Shown here one piece after another: positions 16,504 to 24,438 of a stretch of DNA of 24,724 nt; the stretch's first letter is position 1, and each line of letters begins with the position of its first letter. The stretch is from positions 1 through 24,724 of the forward strand of contig JAFGMF010000035.1 in assembly GCA_016927675.1 (NCBI GenBank), written 5' to 3'. The DNA comes from Candidatus Cloacimonadota bacterium (GTDB lineage: Bacteria > Cloacimonadota > Cloacimonadia > Cloacimonadales > TCS61). A program made the position numbers and the translations under genes. The notes under the pieces were generated by a model. The model was not told the origin of the DNA, did not search any database, and worked only from the letters and a program-made list of their open reading frames with translations.

Positions 16504-16579
16504 TGGTGGGCACTGAGGGACTTGAACCCCCGACCACCTGCTTGTAAGGCAGGCGCTCTCCCAACTGAGCTAAGTGCCC
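16504..16579 (-). tRNA. tRNA-Val (anticodon TAC)
   Basis: Minus-strand cloverleaf: acceptor GGGCACT/AGTGCCC, D arm with AGCTCAGTTGGGAGAGC, anticodon stem CTGCC/AGCAG-type around loop CTTACAA (anticodon TAC), T loop TTCAAGT, discriminator A and encoded CCA (16504-16506). It lies downstream of tRNA-Pro and directly before a terminator. A TTGACA at 16619-16624 on the same strand could supply extra initiation but lacks a good -10. Confidence 0.97.
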
Positions 16580-16646
16580 CGATAAACTGCAGGAAGCTTT
16601 TTTTAAAAAGCCATAACCTGTCAAATCATTTTTACCAATGCTGAAA

Positions 16647-16725
<79 letters not shown>

Positions 16726-16734
16726 AGCAGTAGC

Positions 16735-16763
16735 TACAAAAAAAAGGGGGATATCTGAGTCAA
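16735..16763 (-). promoter_or_regulatory. Likely promoter of the tRNA-Pro/tRNA-Val pair
   Basis: On the minus strand TTGACT (16758-16763) is followed after 17 bases by TTTGTA (16735-16740), with a run of eight T overlapping it. The tRNA 5' end (16725) is about 10 bases further on, which would leave a very short 5' leader. The context AATTGCTTGAC is shared with the promoter of the deacetylase operon. Confidence 0.42.
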
Positions 16764-16803
16764 GCAATTTTTTTATGATAAATTATCTGGCTGCTTGGGC
16801 AGA

Positions 16804-19035
16804 TCAAAAAGTGGTGCCAAATTGAAAGTGTGGCTCCCATTTTCGTTCATCCAGATTATAAGCATAGTCAAAACCGATCAATCCAAAAGGACTCTGCACT
16901 CTGATACCAACTCCGGCACCTTTTTTTAATTCCCAGAAGTTGAATTTACTTAGGCTGTTGTAACTGTTACCGGCATCGAAAAAGAGAAGACCGACAATTT
17001 GATCTCCGGCAATAGGTGCACCATATTCTGTTGAAAAGATGACTTCTCTCAATCCACCATCTGCAGGACCGACAGAACGTTCCGGATAACCTCTGATTCC
17101 ATCAGCTCCGGTACCGCCCAGAGAAAACCTTTCATCGGGCGGAACATCTTTTCCGTCAAAACCTGTAACATAGCCAAAACGCCATTTGGTTTTCAGAGAA
17201 AGTTCCCAGATGGTTTTAATGTACCAGCTTACCTGAGATATCTGTTTGAAATAACTGAAGTCACCCTGAAGCGGTCCCCCGGCTAATTCATTGTAAATCG
17301 TGAACTGAGAACCCGTGGTCGGGAAAAAGATATTATCCCGGCTGTCTCTGGAAAAGGTCAGAGATATCAAACTTGTATGTTGCCATCCGGACTCATCCAG
17401 ATCTTTCAGGGTATTCGAAGCATTATCTTCTTCGCCTGAAAGGATACTGTATTTCTTGGCATAGTAAGAATATCCGGCAGTGAGTCTGCTGAAATTCAAA
17501 AATGGCAGAGGACGTCCTATCCTGATCGATCCGCCGTTGGTTCGAACTTTATAGGTATCCCATTCTTTGGTGGTATGATAGATATCGAATCCTGCCAGAG
17601 TGGAGGTATCAAAAAGGTACGGATTGGTGAAATTAAAACTGAAATTCTGGGTTTTACCGCCAAACTCCCATTTGACTCCGGCTTGCCAGGAATTTCCGAA
17701 AAGATTATTATGAGATACTGCCAGCTGGCCTACCAGTCCGTCCTGACTGTTAATGGCAACACCTCCATTAGCGGATCCGGATACTTTATCGGTAAGGTAA
17801 AGATTGATGTCAATATCACCGTTATTATTAATCGGAGCGGAAGGTTCTGGATAAAGGTCCGGTTCGAAGAATCCCATGTTGTAGATGTTGGACAGGGTTC
17901 GTCTTAGTTTGGATTGCTGATAATAGTCACCCGGGGAGATTGCTAACTGACGGCGAATTACCTTTTCTTTGGTTTTACGATTGCCCAGGATGTTAATTTT
18001 GCGAATCCTGGCTTGGGTATTTTCGATTATCTTCAGGCGGATGTCTATTTTATCGCCTCTTTTCTCTAGATCATGATCAAAGCGGGAATAAATATAACCT
18101 TCTTCATAATACATGGAGGCGACTGAGGATAAATGAGTTTTAAACTTTTCCAGATTAAAAACTTCATCTTCTTTAAATCTGAAATTTTCAGTGATAACTT
18201 CATCAGTAAATCTATCATTACCTTCTACATATACATCCCCGAAGTTATATGACTCGCCCTCGAACAGATAGATATCCACAATAAATTTTTCATCTTCAAT
18301 TTTTTTATCCCAGGAGATCACTCTGGCATCGATAAACCCGCGTTTATTGTAAAACTCAACGATCCTGGTCAGATCTTCATCGAATTTATCCTGCTCGAAT
18401 TTACCGGAGCGGAAAAAACTGGCACTTTTTGTTTTCATTTTTCCCAGGATTTTTTTGGCAGGGATTTCCTTGTTTCCATGTATTCGGATTGACCTGATCA
18501 CGATTTTTGTACTTTCATCAATGTTTATGATCAGATCTACTCTGTTATCGGGTTTGGATATTTCAGTAAAATTGACTTCAGCAAGATGATATCCTTTTTG
18601 TTTATATTCAGAAATTATCTTCTTTTTGATATCTACCTTAAGGAATGGCGATAAATAACTGCCCTTTTTTACCGGGATGATATCAGTAAGTCTGGCAGTC
18701 TTAACTTTTTCGTTGTTCTGGATTTCAATTTCATCCACAATTGGGAATTCAATTACATCAACAGTGATAATAATTCCCTGATCAAGTTGCTCTCCCGATA
18801 TCCTGATATCCTCGAAAACACCTAACTTATAAAGATCCTGAATTGATTTGCTCACAGCTTCCCGGGTGAGTAAATCCCCTATCTCAAAGTCCAGAAGAGA
18901 TAAGATCAGATCGGTTTCTATATTTTCTGTCCCCTGGATCTCAATATCCAGGATAAGATTATTACCTTCCTGCGCCAGGCACAGATTAACCCAGAACAGC
19001 CCCAGTATAGCTGTGATGAAAATAATTCTGAACAT
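16804..19035 (-). CDS. bamA: Outer-membrane protein assembly factor BamA
   Basis: Central Omp85-family insertase that folds beta-barrel proteins into the outer membrane. The 743 residues begin with a signal peptide (1-21, cleaved after LCLA). Five POTRA domains follow (about 26-94, 95-173, 174-260, 261-340, 341-417), recognisable by repeated patterns such as YKLGVFEDI and YNKRGFIDA. A 16-strand barrel (about 430-743) holds the loop-6 signature GIRGYPERSVGP (IRGY at 647-650, as VRGF in E. coli) and ends in Phe. The ATG at 19035 follows GGAGGT. The usual Skp/OmpH or lpxD genes are not downstream; two tRNA genes follow instead. It is divergent from the rimP-nusA operon. Confidence 0.95.
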   Translation of the reverse strand: MFRIIFITAILGLFWVNLCLAQEGNNLILDIEIQGTENIETDLILSLLDFEIGDLLTREAVSKSIQDLYKLGVFEDIRISGEQLDQGIIITVDVIEFPIVDEIEIQNNEKVKTARLTDIIPVKKGSYLSPFLKVDIKKKIISEYKQKGYHLAEVNFTEISKPDNRVDLIINIDESTKIVIRSIRIHGNKEIPAKKILGKMKTKSASFFRSGKFEQDKFDEDLTRIVEFYNKRGFIDARVISWDKKIEDEKFIVDIYLFEGESYNFGDVYVEGNDRFTDEVITENFRFKEDEVFNLEKFKTHLSSVASMYYEEGYIYSRFDHDLEKRGDKIDIRLKIIENTQARIRKINILGNRKTKEKVIRRQLAISPGDYYQQSKLRRTLSNIYNMGFFEPDLYPEPSAPINNNGDIDINLYLTDKVSGSANGGVAINSQDGLVGQLAVSHNNLFGNSWQAGVKWEFGGKTQNFSFNFTNPYLFDTSTLAGFDIYHTTKEWDTYKVRTNGGSIRIGRPLPFLNFSRLTAGYSYYAKKYSILSGEEDNASNTLKDLDESGWQHTSLISLTFSRDSRDNIFFPTTGSQFTIYNELAGGPLQGDFSYFKQISQVSWYIKTIWELSLKTKWRFGYVTGFDGKDVPPDERFSLGGTGADGIRGYPERSVGPADGGLREVIFSTEYGAPIAGDQIVGLLFFDAGNSYNSLSKFNFWELKKGAGVGIRVQSPFGLIGFDYAYNLDERKWEPHFQFGTTF

Positions 19036-19090
19036 TCAACCTCCGTTATGCTCCAAAACTTCCGCCTGATTTCCAACGGTCAAGTTGAAT

Positions 19091-19119
19091 TCAAAATAAA
19101 TTTCACTCTGAAACGTCAA
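19091..19119 (-). promoter_or_regulatory. Possible promoter of bamA
   Basis: On the minus strand TTGACG (19114-19119) is followed by TTTATTTTGA ending at 19091, with the TTTG guanine 22 bases after the -35 box. This matches the spacing seen before the tRNA cluster and the rimP operon. A second TTGACC at 19078-19083 is also possible. Confidence 0.33.
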
Positions 19120-19219
19120 CATTTATTTACATTCAATAGGTATTTTGAGATTTTGATAAATTAAATGTTCCCGATCGGAAGATAGTCATAATTATGAATT
19201 AAATCAAATAAATAACTGC

Positions 19220-19248
19220 TTGACAGAAAGGAGGTATGTTTTTTTTGT
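19220..19248 (+). promoter_or_regulatory. Promoter of the rimP-nusA-infB operon
   Basis: TTGACA (19220-19225) is followed after 17 bases by TTTTGT (19243-19248) at the end of an eight-T run. Transcription from here would give a leader of roughly 95-100 bases that contains two hairpins before rimP. The rest of the 315-base divergent gap with bamA shows no gene. Confidence 0.45.
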
Positions 19249-19281
19249 GAATAAAGTTAAGAAAAAAAGCAGAGGATTTTA

Positions 19282-19306
19282 GCTGACTTAGGGTCAGCAT
19301 TTTTTT
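19282..19306 (+). terminator. Terminator-like hairpin in the rimP-nusA leader (candidate attenuator)
   Basis: GCTGAC (19282-19287) and GTCAGC (19293-19298) form a 6-bp GC-rich stem with loop TTAGG, followed by A and seven T (19300-19306), then more T-rich sequence. It lies downstream of the candidate promoter and upstream of rimP. No plus-strand gene precedes it, so it cannot be the end of another unit. That position makes it a candidate attenuator. Confidence 0.65.
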
Positions 19307-19320
19307 GATATTTTTGCTAT

Positions 19321-19339
19321 ACCACTGGTTTTCAGTGGT
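19321..19339 (+). promoter_or_regulatory. Second leader hairpin upstream of rimP
   Basis: A perfect 7-bp inverted repeat, ACCACTG with CAGTGGT, encloses loop GTTTT and ends 11 bases before the ATG at 19351. No T-run follows, so it is not itself a terminator. It covers the place where a ribosome-binding site would be expected and may affect initiation or pair alternatively with the preceding hairpin. Confidence 0.45.
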
Positions 19340-19350
19340 TTAGTGTTATT

Positions 19351-19842
19351 ATGGGAAATAATTGCAGCATGGATAAGAAAAAAGAAAGAATTGAAGAAAT
19401 CGCCAGGCAGGTATGTCAGGATCTGGATCTGGCCTTGTATGATCTGGATCTGAAAAGTGCCCATAAAGGTACTATAGTGCTGATCTATATCACCAAAATT
19501 AATGGCGTTAGCGTTGGTGACTGTCAGCAGGTTAGTCGTACTGTGGGTGCTATTCTCGAGGAAGAAGATTTGATTGCCGGTAGATATTTTCTGGAAGTAT
19601 CATCTCCGGGGCTTGAGCGTGAATTAAAGCGGAAAAAACATTATGTCAGCGCGATCAATGAATTGCTCAAGCTCACCTATCATGAACTTGATAAGAACAT
19701 GACGGTGACGGGTACTTTACTGGAAGTAATGGAAGACAGTATTTTACTGGAAGTTGACGAACAACCGGTAGAAATTTCCTTTAATGATATTCGCAAGGCG
19801 AGAACATATTTCGACTTTAAAAAAGTTAAGAAACAAGGGTGA
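19351..19842 (+). CDS. rimP: Ribosome maturation factor RimP
   Basis: Assists maturation of the 30S ribosomal subunit in the cytoplasm. The 163-residue product, or 157 from the in-frame ATG at 19369, matches the RimP length. The hallmark RYFLEVSSPGLERELKRKKH, with its SSPGLER core, sits mid-protein after the N-terminal alpha/beta domain. The C-terminal Sm-like domain ends in a basic tail. Start choice is uncertain. Neither ATG has a strong Shine-Dalgarno, and the product from 19369 (MDKKKERIEEIARQV) looks most like known family N-termini. It is the first gene of the rimP-nusA-infB operon; nusA begins nine bases after its stop. Confidence 0.93.
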   Translation: MGNNCSMDKKKERIEEIARQVCQDLDLALYDLDLKSAHKGTIVLIYITKINGVSVGDCQQVSRTVGAILEEEDLIAGRYFLEVSSPGLERELKRKKHYVSAINELLKLTYHELDKNMTVTGTLLEVMEDSILLEVDEQPVEISFNDIRKARTYFDFKKVKKQG

Positions 19843-19851
19843 GGAGAAAAG

Positions 19852-21087
19852 ATGAGCATGAATTTGATGGGATCTTTGGCTGAATTGGCCAATTTGAAAC
19901 AGCTGAACAAAGAGAAATTGGCAGAGATCATCAAAGAAGGTCTTTATCAGGCTATTTCAAAAAAATTACAGCCAGAGAATGAACTTGAGATCCTGACCGA
20001 TTTTGAAACCAACAGGATTACTGCCCGGTTTAAGAAAATAGTAGTCGAGCATGATCTTTCTCTGGGAGAGATTTCACTTGAGGAAGCTCTTAAATATGAA
20101 GATTCTGAACTTGAGTTGGGAGATAAGATCCCGATTGAAATGCCAATTTTCGATTTTGAACCCAAAGTAATTCGTAATGCCCGGAAAGCAATCCTGGAAA
20201 GGATAAAATTGCTTGAAGAAGACAGAATTATGTTCGACTATGAAAATCAGAAGAATCAGATAATTTCAGGTAAAGTCACCAAAGAAGATTACAACGGTTA
20301 TATCCTTGATATCGGCTATACAGATGCACTGCTGCCCAAAGACGAACAGGTCGAGGATGAATACTATAAGGTGAACGATATCATCCGTGCCTATGTGGTC
20401 AATATCAGAAAACGGAAAAATGACGTTGTCGTAATCCTCTCCAGAACACGTCCTGAATTTGTCAAAAAGATCTTTGAGACTGAAATTCCTGAAATAAACA
20501 GCGGGTTGATCGAGGTAAAAAAAATTGTCAGAGAACCGGGAATCAGGACCAAGATTGCCGTCAGATCATTAGATGCCAAGATCGACGCTACGGCTTGCTG
20601 TCTGGGTCCAAAAGGCATCAGAATTGAGCAGATCAAAAATGAATTGAATAACGAAATGGTTGATATTGTCCTCTGGGATGATTCTCCTGAACAACTTATC
20701 GCCAATGCCATAGGACCTGATCTGGTAGAAAAAGTCTATCTTGCTGATCGGGGAAATTTTGCCCGGATTATCGTAAACGAGAAGAACAAGAATCTTGCCA
20801 TCGGGAAAAAGGGTAAAAATGTTAAACTTGCAGCAAAATTAACCGATTATAAACTTGATATTTATACTGAAGAAGAATTCGAAGATAAAATTTCCGAGGA
20901 ACGTAGAATTACGAGTCATGTAAGTGATCTCGATGGAGTAACGGCGAAGATCGCAGAAATTCTCAAAATCCACGGATACACATCTGTCCAGGATATTTAT
21001 GAAGCCAGTGTAGAAGAGCTGTGCAATCTGGAAGGACTGGGGATGAAAACTGCGAGTAAAATAAAGGAATCAGCCAAGTATTTTTAA
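19852..21087 (+). CDS. nusA: Transcription termination/antitermination factor NusA
   Basis: Binds RNA polymerase and nascent RNA to control pausing, termination and antitermination. The 411 residues contain the N-terminal polymerase-binding domain (about 1-125), S1 domain (about 134-200), KH1 with CCLGPKGIRIEQI (249-261) and DIVLWDDSPEQLIANAIGP (271-289), KH2 with AIGKKGKNVKLAAKLT (316-331), and a short helix-hairpin-helix end (about 358-411, NLEGLGMKTASKI). It therefore has only a short C-terminal addition rather than the two acidic repeats of E. coli NusA. The ATG follows GAGGAG. Its TAA overlaps the next start by one base (TAATG), indicating coupled translation. It might regulate its own operon through the leader hairpin; that is an inference. 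Confidence 0.96.
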   Translation: MSMNLMGSLAELANLKQLNKEKLAEIIKEGLYQAISKKLQPENELEILTDFETNRITARFKKIVVEHDLSLGEISLEEALKYEDSELELGDKIPIEMPIFDFEPKVIRNARKAILERIKLLEEDRIMFDYENQKNQIISGKVTKEDYNGYILDIGYTDALLPKDEQVEDEYYKVNDIIRAYVVNIRKRKNDVVVILSRTRPEFVKKIFETEIPEINSGLIEVKKIVREPGIRTKIAVRSLDAKIDATACCLGPKGIRIEQIKNELNNEMVDIVLWDDSPEQLIANAIGPDLVEKVYLADRGNFARIIVNEKNKNLAIGKKGKNVKLAAKLTDYKLDIYTEEEFEDKISEERRITSHVSDLDGVTAKIAEILKIHGYTSVQDIYEASVEELCNLEGLGMKTASKIKESAKYF

Positions 21088-21329
21088 TGGTTAACAAAAA
21101 TTCTCGTGCCTTGCATCAGCCACAGAGAACCTGTGTGATCTGTCGCAGTGTTAAATCTAAACAGGAATTGATCAGATTTATCAGGATAGCGGATCAGGTT
21201 ATCTACGATTTGTCTGGCAAGATCAATCAACGTGGTTATTATGTTTGTAACGATAATAACTGTCTGCAGAAGCTTCCTGTCTGGCAGAGAAAAAAAAGAG
21301 GTAAGCAGGTTGGAAAAAAAAGTATATAA
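21087..21329 (+). CDS. ylxR: YlxR-family RNA-binding protein (DUF448)
   Basis: Small protein of 80 residues that commonly sits between nusA and infB. It shows the family pattern: RTCVICRSVKSKQELIRF (14-31), a DLSGKINQRGYYVC stretch (41-54) and a second Cys at 59. The four cysteines (16, 19, 54, 59) are spaced like a metal or structural site. The C-terminus is strongly basic (KKRGKQVGKK). The family is thought to bind nucleic acid, and its exact role is not settled. The start overlaps the nusA stop by one base, and its 3' end overlaps the next gene by 20 bases. Confidence 0.88.
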   Translation: MVNKNSRALHQPQRTCVICRSVKSKQELIRFIRIADQVIYDLSGKINQRGYYVCNDNNCLQKLPVWQRKKRGKQVGKKSI

Positions 21330-21609
21330 CTTACTTCATCTGGCTAGACGGGCGGGTAAGGTGATCTTCGGATTTGATGCTGTCAAGCGTCTCTGCCATC
21401 AGGGAAAATGCAGACTGCTTCTCTGCAGTTCTGATCTGGCTGAAAAGACCATCAAGAACCTGCGTGAACTGGCGGATGCGTATAATGTCAAGATGATAAT
21501 CTTTGGTAGTATGGCTGATTTTGGGCGAGAGTTCAAAATAAAAGATACCGGAATCATTGCAGTATCTGATGCTGATTTTGCCGGTGGTATTACCCGGATT
21601 TTGGGATAA
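21310..21609 (+). CDS. L7Ae/YlxQ-like ribosomal-family RNA-binding protein
   Basis: A 99-residue protein of the L7Ae/L30e/Gadd45 fold, the usual partner of ylxR in nusA-infB operons (YlxQ/RplGA type). Motifs include NLLHLARRAGKVIFGFDAV near the start and LLLCSSDLAEKTIKNL in the middle, as in kink-turn-binding relatives. I place the start at TTG (21310) because GAGGT (21298-21302) stands seven bases upstream, the product then matches family length, and translation would overlap ylxR by only 20 bases. An ATG at 21232 in the same frame would add 26 residues that look like out-of-frame ylxR. The stop is seven bases before infB. Confidence 0.85.
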   Translation: MEKKVYNLLHLARRAGKVIFGFDAVKRLCHQGKCRLLLCSSDLAEKTIKNLRELADAYNVKMIIFGSMADFGREFKIKDTGIIAVSDADFAGGITRILG

Positions 21610-21616
21610 TGGAGGA

Positions 21617-24040
21617 ATGATGCCAATCAGAGTACATGAACTTGCGAAAGAGTTTAAAATTTCAACAGCAGCTCTTAAAAAGCACCTTGGTGATATGGGC
21701 GTACAAGTAAAAAGCCATATGAGCCCTGTTGACGATGAAATAGTGGTGAAGATCCGGGCTAAATTCAACGAAGAAGCTGCCGCGGTGAAACAGCGGCAGA
21801 AAGATATAAATACTTATCATAGGAAAATTGAAAGAACTGAAAAACTCAAAGAGGCTGTGGAGAAAGAAAAGCAGGATCAGGAAGTGATTGCCAGGAAGCA
21901 GACGAGGGAAGCAGAAGAGATCCCGGTTTTTGTTGAGAAGACAATAAAAAAAGCTCCGCCGAAAAGAGATAAAAAAGCTCCGGTTTCAAAAACAAAGGTG
22001 ATGCCTTCGGATGAGAAGAAGGATAAATTGCCTGATCCTCAGCCCCTGCCGGAACAAGTTGCACTGGAAAAAAGCAAACAGGAGAAAAAGAAAAAGGAAG
22101 CAGATTCGGAACTCCATCAAAAGCATCTCAAAGCCAAACTCAAGCATATGAAAAAATCCGGACGGAAGAAGAAGTTTATTCCTACCGAGCTTGAAGAAGC
22201 TGAAATATCCCGCAATATCAAAAAGACTTTGATAAGTTCTACCAAAAAGAAAAAATATAAAAAAGACGATAAAAAAGAAGATTTTGTAATTGAAAAAATC
22301 GTTATCAGCGAATTTACTTCGGTAAGTGAATTGGCAAAACTGATGAACATCTCTGCCACTGAGATCATTGCCAAATTCTTTAAAATGGGGCAGATGGTCA
22401 CGATTAATCAGCGACTGGACAGAGAATCGCTGGAAATGATCTGTGATGAATTCGAATTTGATGTTCAATTTGAAGATGAATACGGCAAGGATATCCTGGA
22501 AGAACAGTCTGAGGAAATCGGAGAAATTGAACAGGCAGAGAGACCGCCTGTTGTTACGGTTATGGGTCATGTAGATCATGGGAAAACAGCGATTCTGGAT
22601 CGGATCAGATCAACAAATATCATTGCCGGAGAGGCTGGTGGGATAACACAGCATATCGGAGCATATCAGGTTACTTATAACGAACACAAGATCACCTTTC
22701 TTGATACACCTGGTCACGAAGCTTTTACTGCCATGCGAGCCCGTGGGGCAAATGTAACTGACATCGCGGTGATCGTTGTTGCTGCCAACGAAAGTGTTAA
22801 ACCACAAACTGTTGAAGCGATAGACCATGCCCGTGCGGCTGGAGTGTTGATTATCGTAGCTATCAATAAAATGGATCTTAAAGAAGCCAATTTTGATCGG
22901 ACTGTATCGGATCTGATGAAAAACAACCTGATGTTGGAAGGTTATGGCGGAAATGTACTTTGGGTCAAGTGTTCCGCTCTCACAGGAGAAGGTATCAGTG
23001 ATCTGCTTGATACAATCCTGCTTGCTTCAGAAATGCTGGAATTAAAGGCTCCGATCAATATCAATGGTAAAGGTACCGTTATCGAAGCTCAAATAGATAA
23101 AAGAATGGGAACAATTGTTACCATCCTTCTCCAGGAAGGAACATTGAGTAAGAGTGACAATGTTATCTGCGGAGCTACTTACGGTCGGATCAGAAAGATG
23201 GAGGATGAACGTGGCAAGGAGTTGCTGGTTTTAAATCCATCAGATGTTGCCATAATTTACGGAATTTCCGATGTGCCTAAAGCAGGAGATTTTCTTGATG
23301 TTGTCGATAATGATAAGATCGCCCGTCAAATCAGTGCTGAACGAATGCATATTCGCAAGGAAAGAGAGAAGTATCAGACGAAAACCAATCTGGATAATCT
23401 TTTCCAGAAAATCAAACAGAATGAAATGTCTGAGATAAAACTGGTTGTCAAAGCAGATACCGATGGTTCGGTAGAAGCTCTTTGCGATTCTTTCGAAAAA
23501 CTCAGTTCGGAAGAAGTTCTGGTCAATGTTATCCGTCGGGCAGTCGGCGGGATAAATGAGGCAGATGTCAGTCTGGCTTCAGCAGCAGATGCTATTATTA
23601 TCGGATTCCATGTGAGAGCTAACAATTCCGCAAAGAAGCTTGCGGAAGATGAAAAGGTAGATATCAAACTTTATCAGATAATTTATGAAGCAATTGAGGA
23701 TATTCAGAAAGCCATGCATGGTATGCTGGCTCCAGAAATGCAGGAAAAATATCTCGGCAGTGCTTTGATCAAACAGATATTCAAGATCAAAAAAGTTGGT
23801 ACAATAGCAGGATGTTATGTAGAGAAGGGAACAATTACCAACTCTGGTAATGTCAGGCTTTATCGCAATGATATCATGATCCATGAAGGTAAACTTTCAT
23901 CATTGAAACATTATGCTGAAGAAGTCAAGGAAGTGAAAGCAGGTTCCGATTGCGGGATCAGTCTGGAAAATTTCAATGATCTCAAAGAGGGTGACATCAT
24001 TGAGAATTATCTGATTGAAGAAGTTGAAAGAAAAATGTAA
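21617..24040 (+). CDS. infB: Translation initiation factor IF-2
   Basis: GTPase that places initiator tRNA on the 30S subunit and promotes subunit joining. From the ATG at 21617 it has 807 residues (an adjacent in-frame ATG at 21620 is also possible; GGAGG is at 21611-21615). It opens with an IF2_N-type helical module (about 1-50, RVHELAKEFKIS). A Lys/Glu-rich low-complexity linker follows (about 55-220), then a second IF2_N module near SVSELAKLMNISATEII. The G domain shows GHVDHGKT (317-324), AGGITQHIGAY, DTPGHEAFTAMRARGA, NKMD (417-420) and SALTGEG. Domains II, III and IV complete the protein. An upstream in-frame ATG at 21557 lies inside the preceding gene and is unlikely to be used. Confidence 0.97.
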   Translation: MMPIRVHELAKEFKISTAALKKHLGDMGVQVKSHMSPVDDEIVVKIRAKFNEEAAAVKQRQKDINTYHRKIERTEKLKEAVEKEKQDQEVIARKQTREAEEIPVFVEKTIKKAPPKRDKKAPVSKTKVMPSDEKKDKLPDPQPLPEQVALEKSKQEKKKKEADSELHQKHLKAKLKHMKKSGRKKKFIPTELEEAEISRNIKKTLISSTKKKKYKKDDKKEDFVIEKIVISEFTSVSELAKLMNISATEIIAKFFKMGQMVTINQRLDRESLEMICDEFEFDVQFEDEYGKDILEEQSEEIGEIEQAERPPVVTVMGHVDHGKTAILDRIRSTNIIAGEAGGITQHIGAYQVTYNEHKITFLDTPGHEAFTAMRARGANVTDIAVIVVAANESVKPQTVEAIDHARAAGVLIIVAINKMDLKEANFDRTVSDLMKNNLMLEGYGGNVLWVKCSALTGEGISDLLDTILLASEMLELKAPININGKGTVIEAQIDKRMGTIVTILLQEGTLSKSDNVICGATYGRIRKMEDERGKELLVLNPSDVAIIYGISDVPKAGDFLDVVDNDKIARQISAERMHIRKEREKYQTKTNLDNLFQKIKQNEMSEIKLVVKADTDGSVEALCDSFEKLSSEEVLVNVIRRAVGGINEADVSLASAADAIIIGFHVRANNSAKKLAEDEKVDIKLYQIIYEAIEDIQKAMHGMLAPEMQEKYLGSALIKQIFKIKKVGTIAGCYVEKGTITNSGNVRLYRNDIMIHEGKLSSLKHYAEEVKEVKAGSDCGISLENFNDLKEGDIIENYLIEEVERKM

Positions 24041-24066
24041 ATCCCATTCCAGGGAAAGAAGGGAAT

Positions 24067-24438
24067 ATGACCAGGATCCGAATTCTCAAGCTGGAAAAAA
24101 TGTTGCTGAAAATAATCAGTAATGCGATCAATTATAAATTGAGAGATAGTCATCTGGATATGGTATCTATTAATCATGTAAAACTTTCTAATGATATGGG
24201 ACACGCCAGGATTTACTTTTCTCACCTAGATAAACACTCACTTTCTGATGTTCAACAGGCTTTGGAAAAAAGTTCGGGCTATCTGAAAAATGAAATTGCC
24301 CAGGCTAAGATAATGAGATTGATTCCCGAATTATCCTTTGAATTTGATGATACGGAAGAGAAGGCGCGCCATCTGGATGAGCTCTTTGCCAAACTCGAAG
24401 CGGAAAAGGAACCAGAGATAACGCCGAGCGAAAAATGA
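24067..24438 (+). CDS. rbfA: Ribosome-binding factor A
   Basis: A 123-residue KH-fold protein that binds the 30S subunit and helps process the 5' end of 16S rRNA. It follows the family layout: N-terminal helix (RILKLEKMLLKIISNAINYK), then DMVSINHVKLSNDMGHARIY corresponding to the usual VTVTxVxVSxDLxxAxVY, and the IMRLIPELSFEFDDTEEKA block near the end matching LRxxPELxFxxD. The ATG is preceded by AGGGAA. It is 26 bases after infB and overlaps the next start by four bases (ATGA). Confidence 0.92.
   Translation: MTRIRILKLEKMLLKIISNAINYKLRDSHLDMVSINHVKLSNDMGHARIYFSHLDKHSLSDVQQALEKSSGYLKNEIAQAKIMRLIPELSFEFDDTEEKARHLDELFAKLEAEKEPEITPSEK

Noticed and set aside
16590..16612. GCTTTTT/AAAAAGC inverted repeat between tRNA-Val and tRNA-Pro
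   Set aside because: The loop is almost absent and the stem is nearly all A-T; too weak to call a terminator, and a real one lies after tRNA-Val.
16297..16644. Plus-strand frame of 115 codons over the tRNA-Val gene
   Set aside because: Its product includes LRDLNPRPPACKAGALPTEL, the well-known translation of an antisense tRNA gene. The region is a deacetylase 5' end, a terminator and tRNA-Val on the other strand.
21232..21309. Upstream in-frame ATG for the L7Ae-like gene
   Set aside because: The extra 26 residues are an out-of-frame reading of ylxR with no ribosome-binding site and would make the protein longer than its family.
21986..22579. Minus-strand frame of 197 codons inside infB
   Set aside because: It is antisense to the Lys/Glu-rich linker and N2 module of IF-2. 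Its Phe/Leu-rich composition is the reverse complement of AAA/GAA codons, not a membrane protein.
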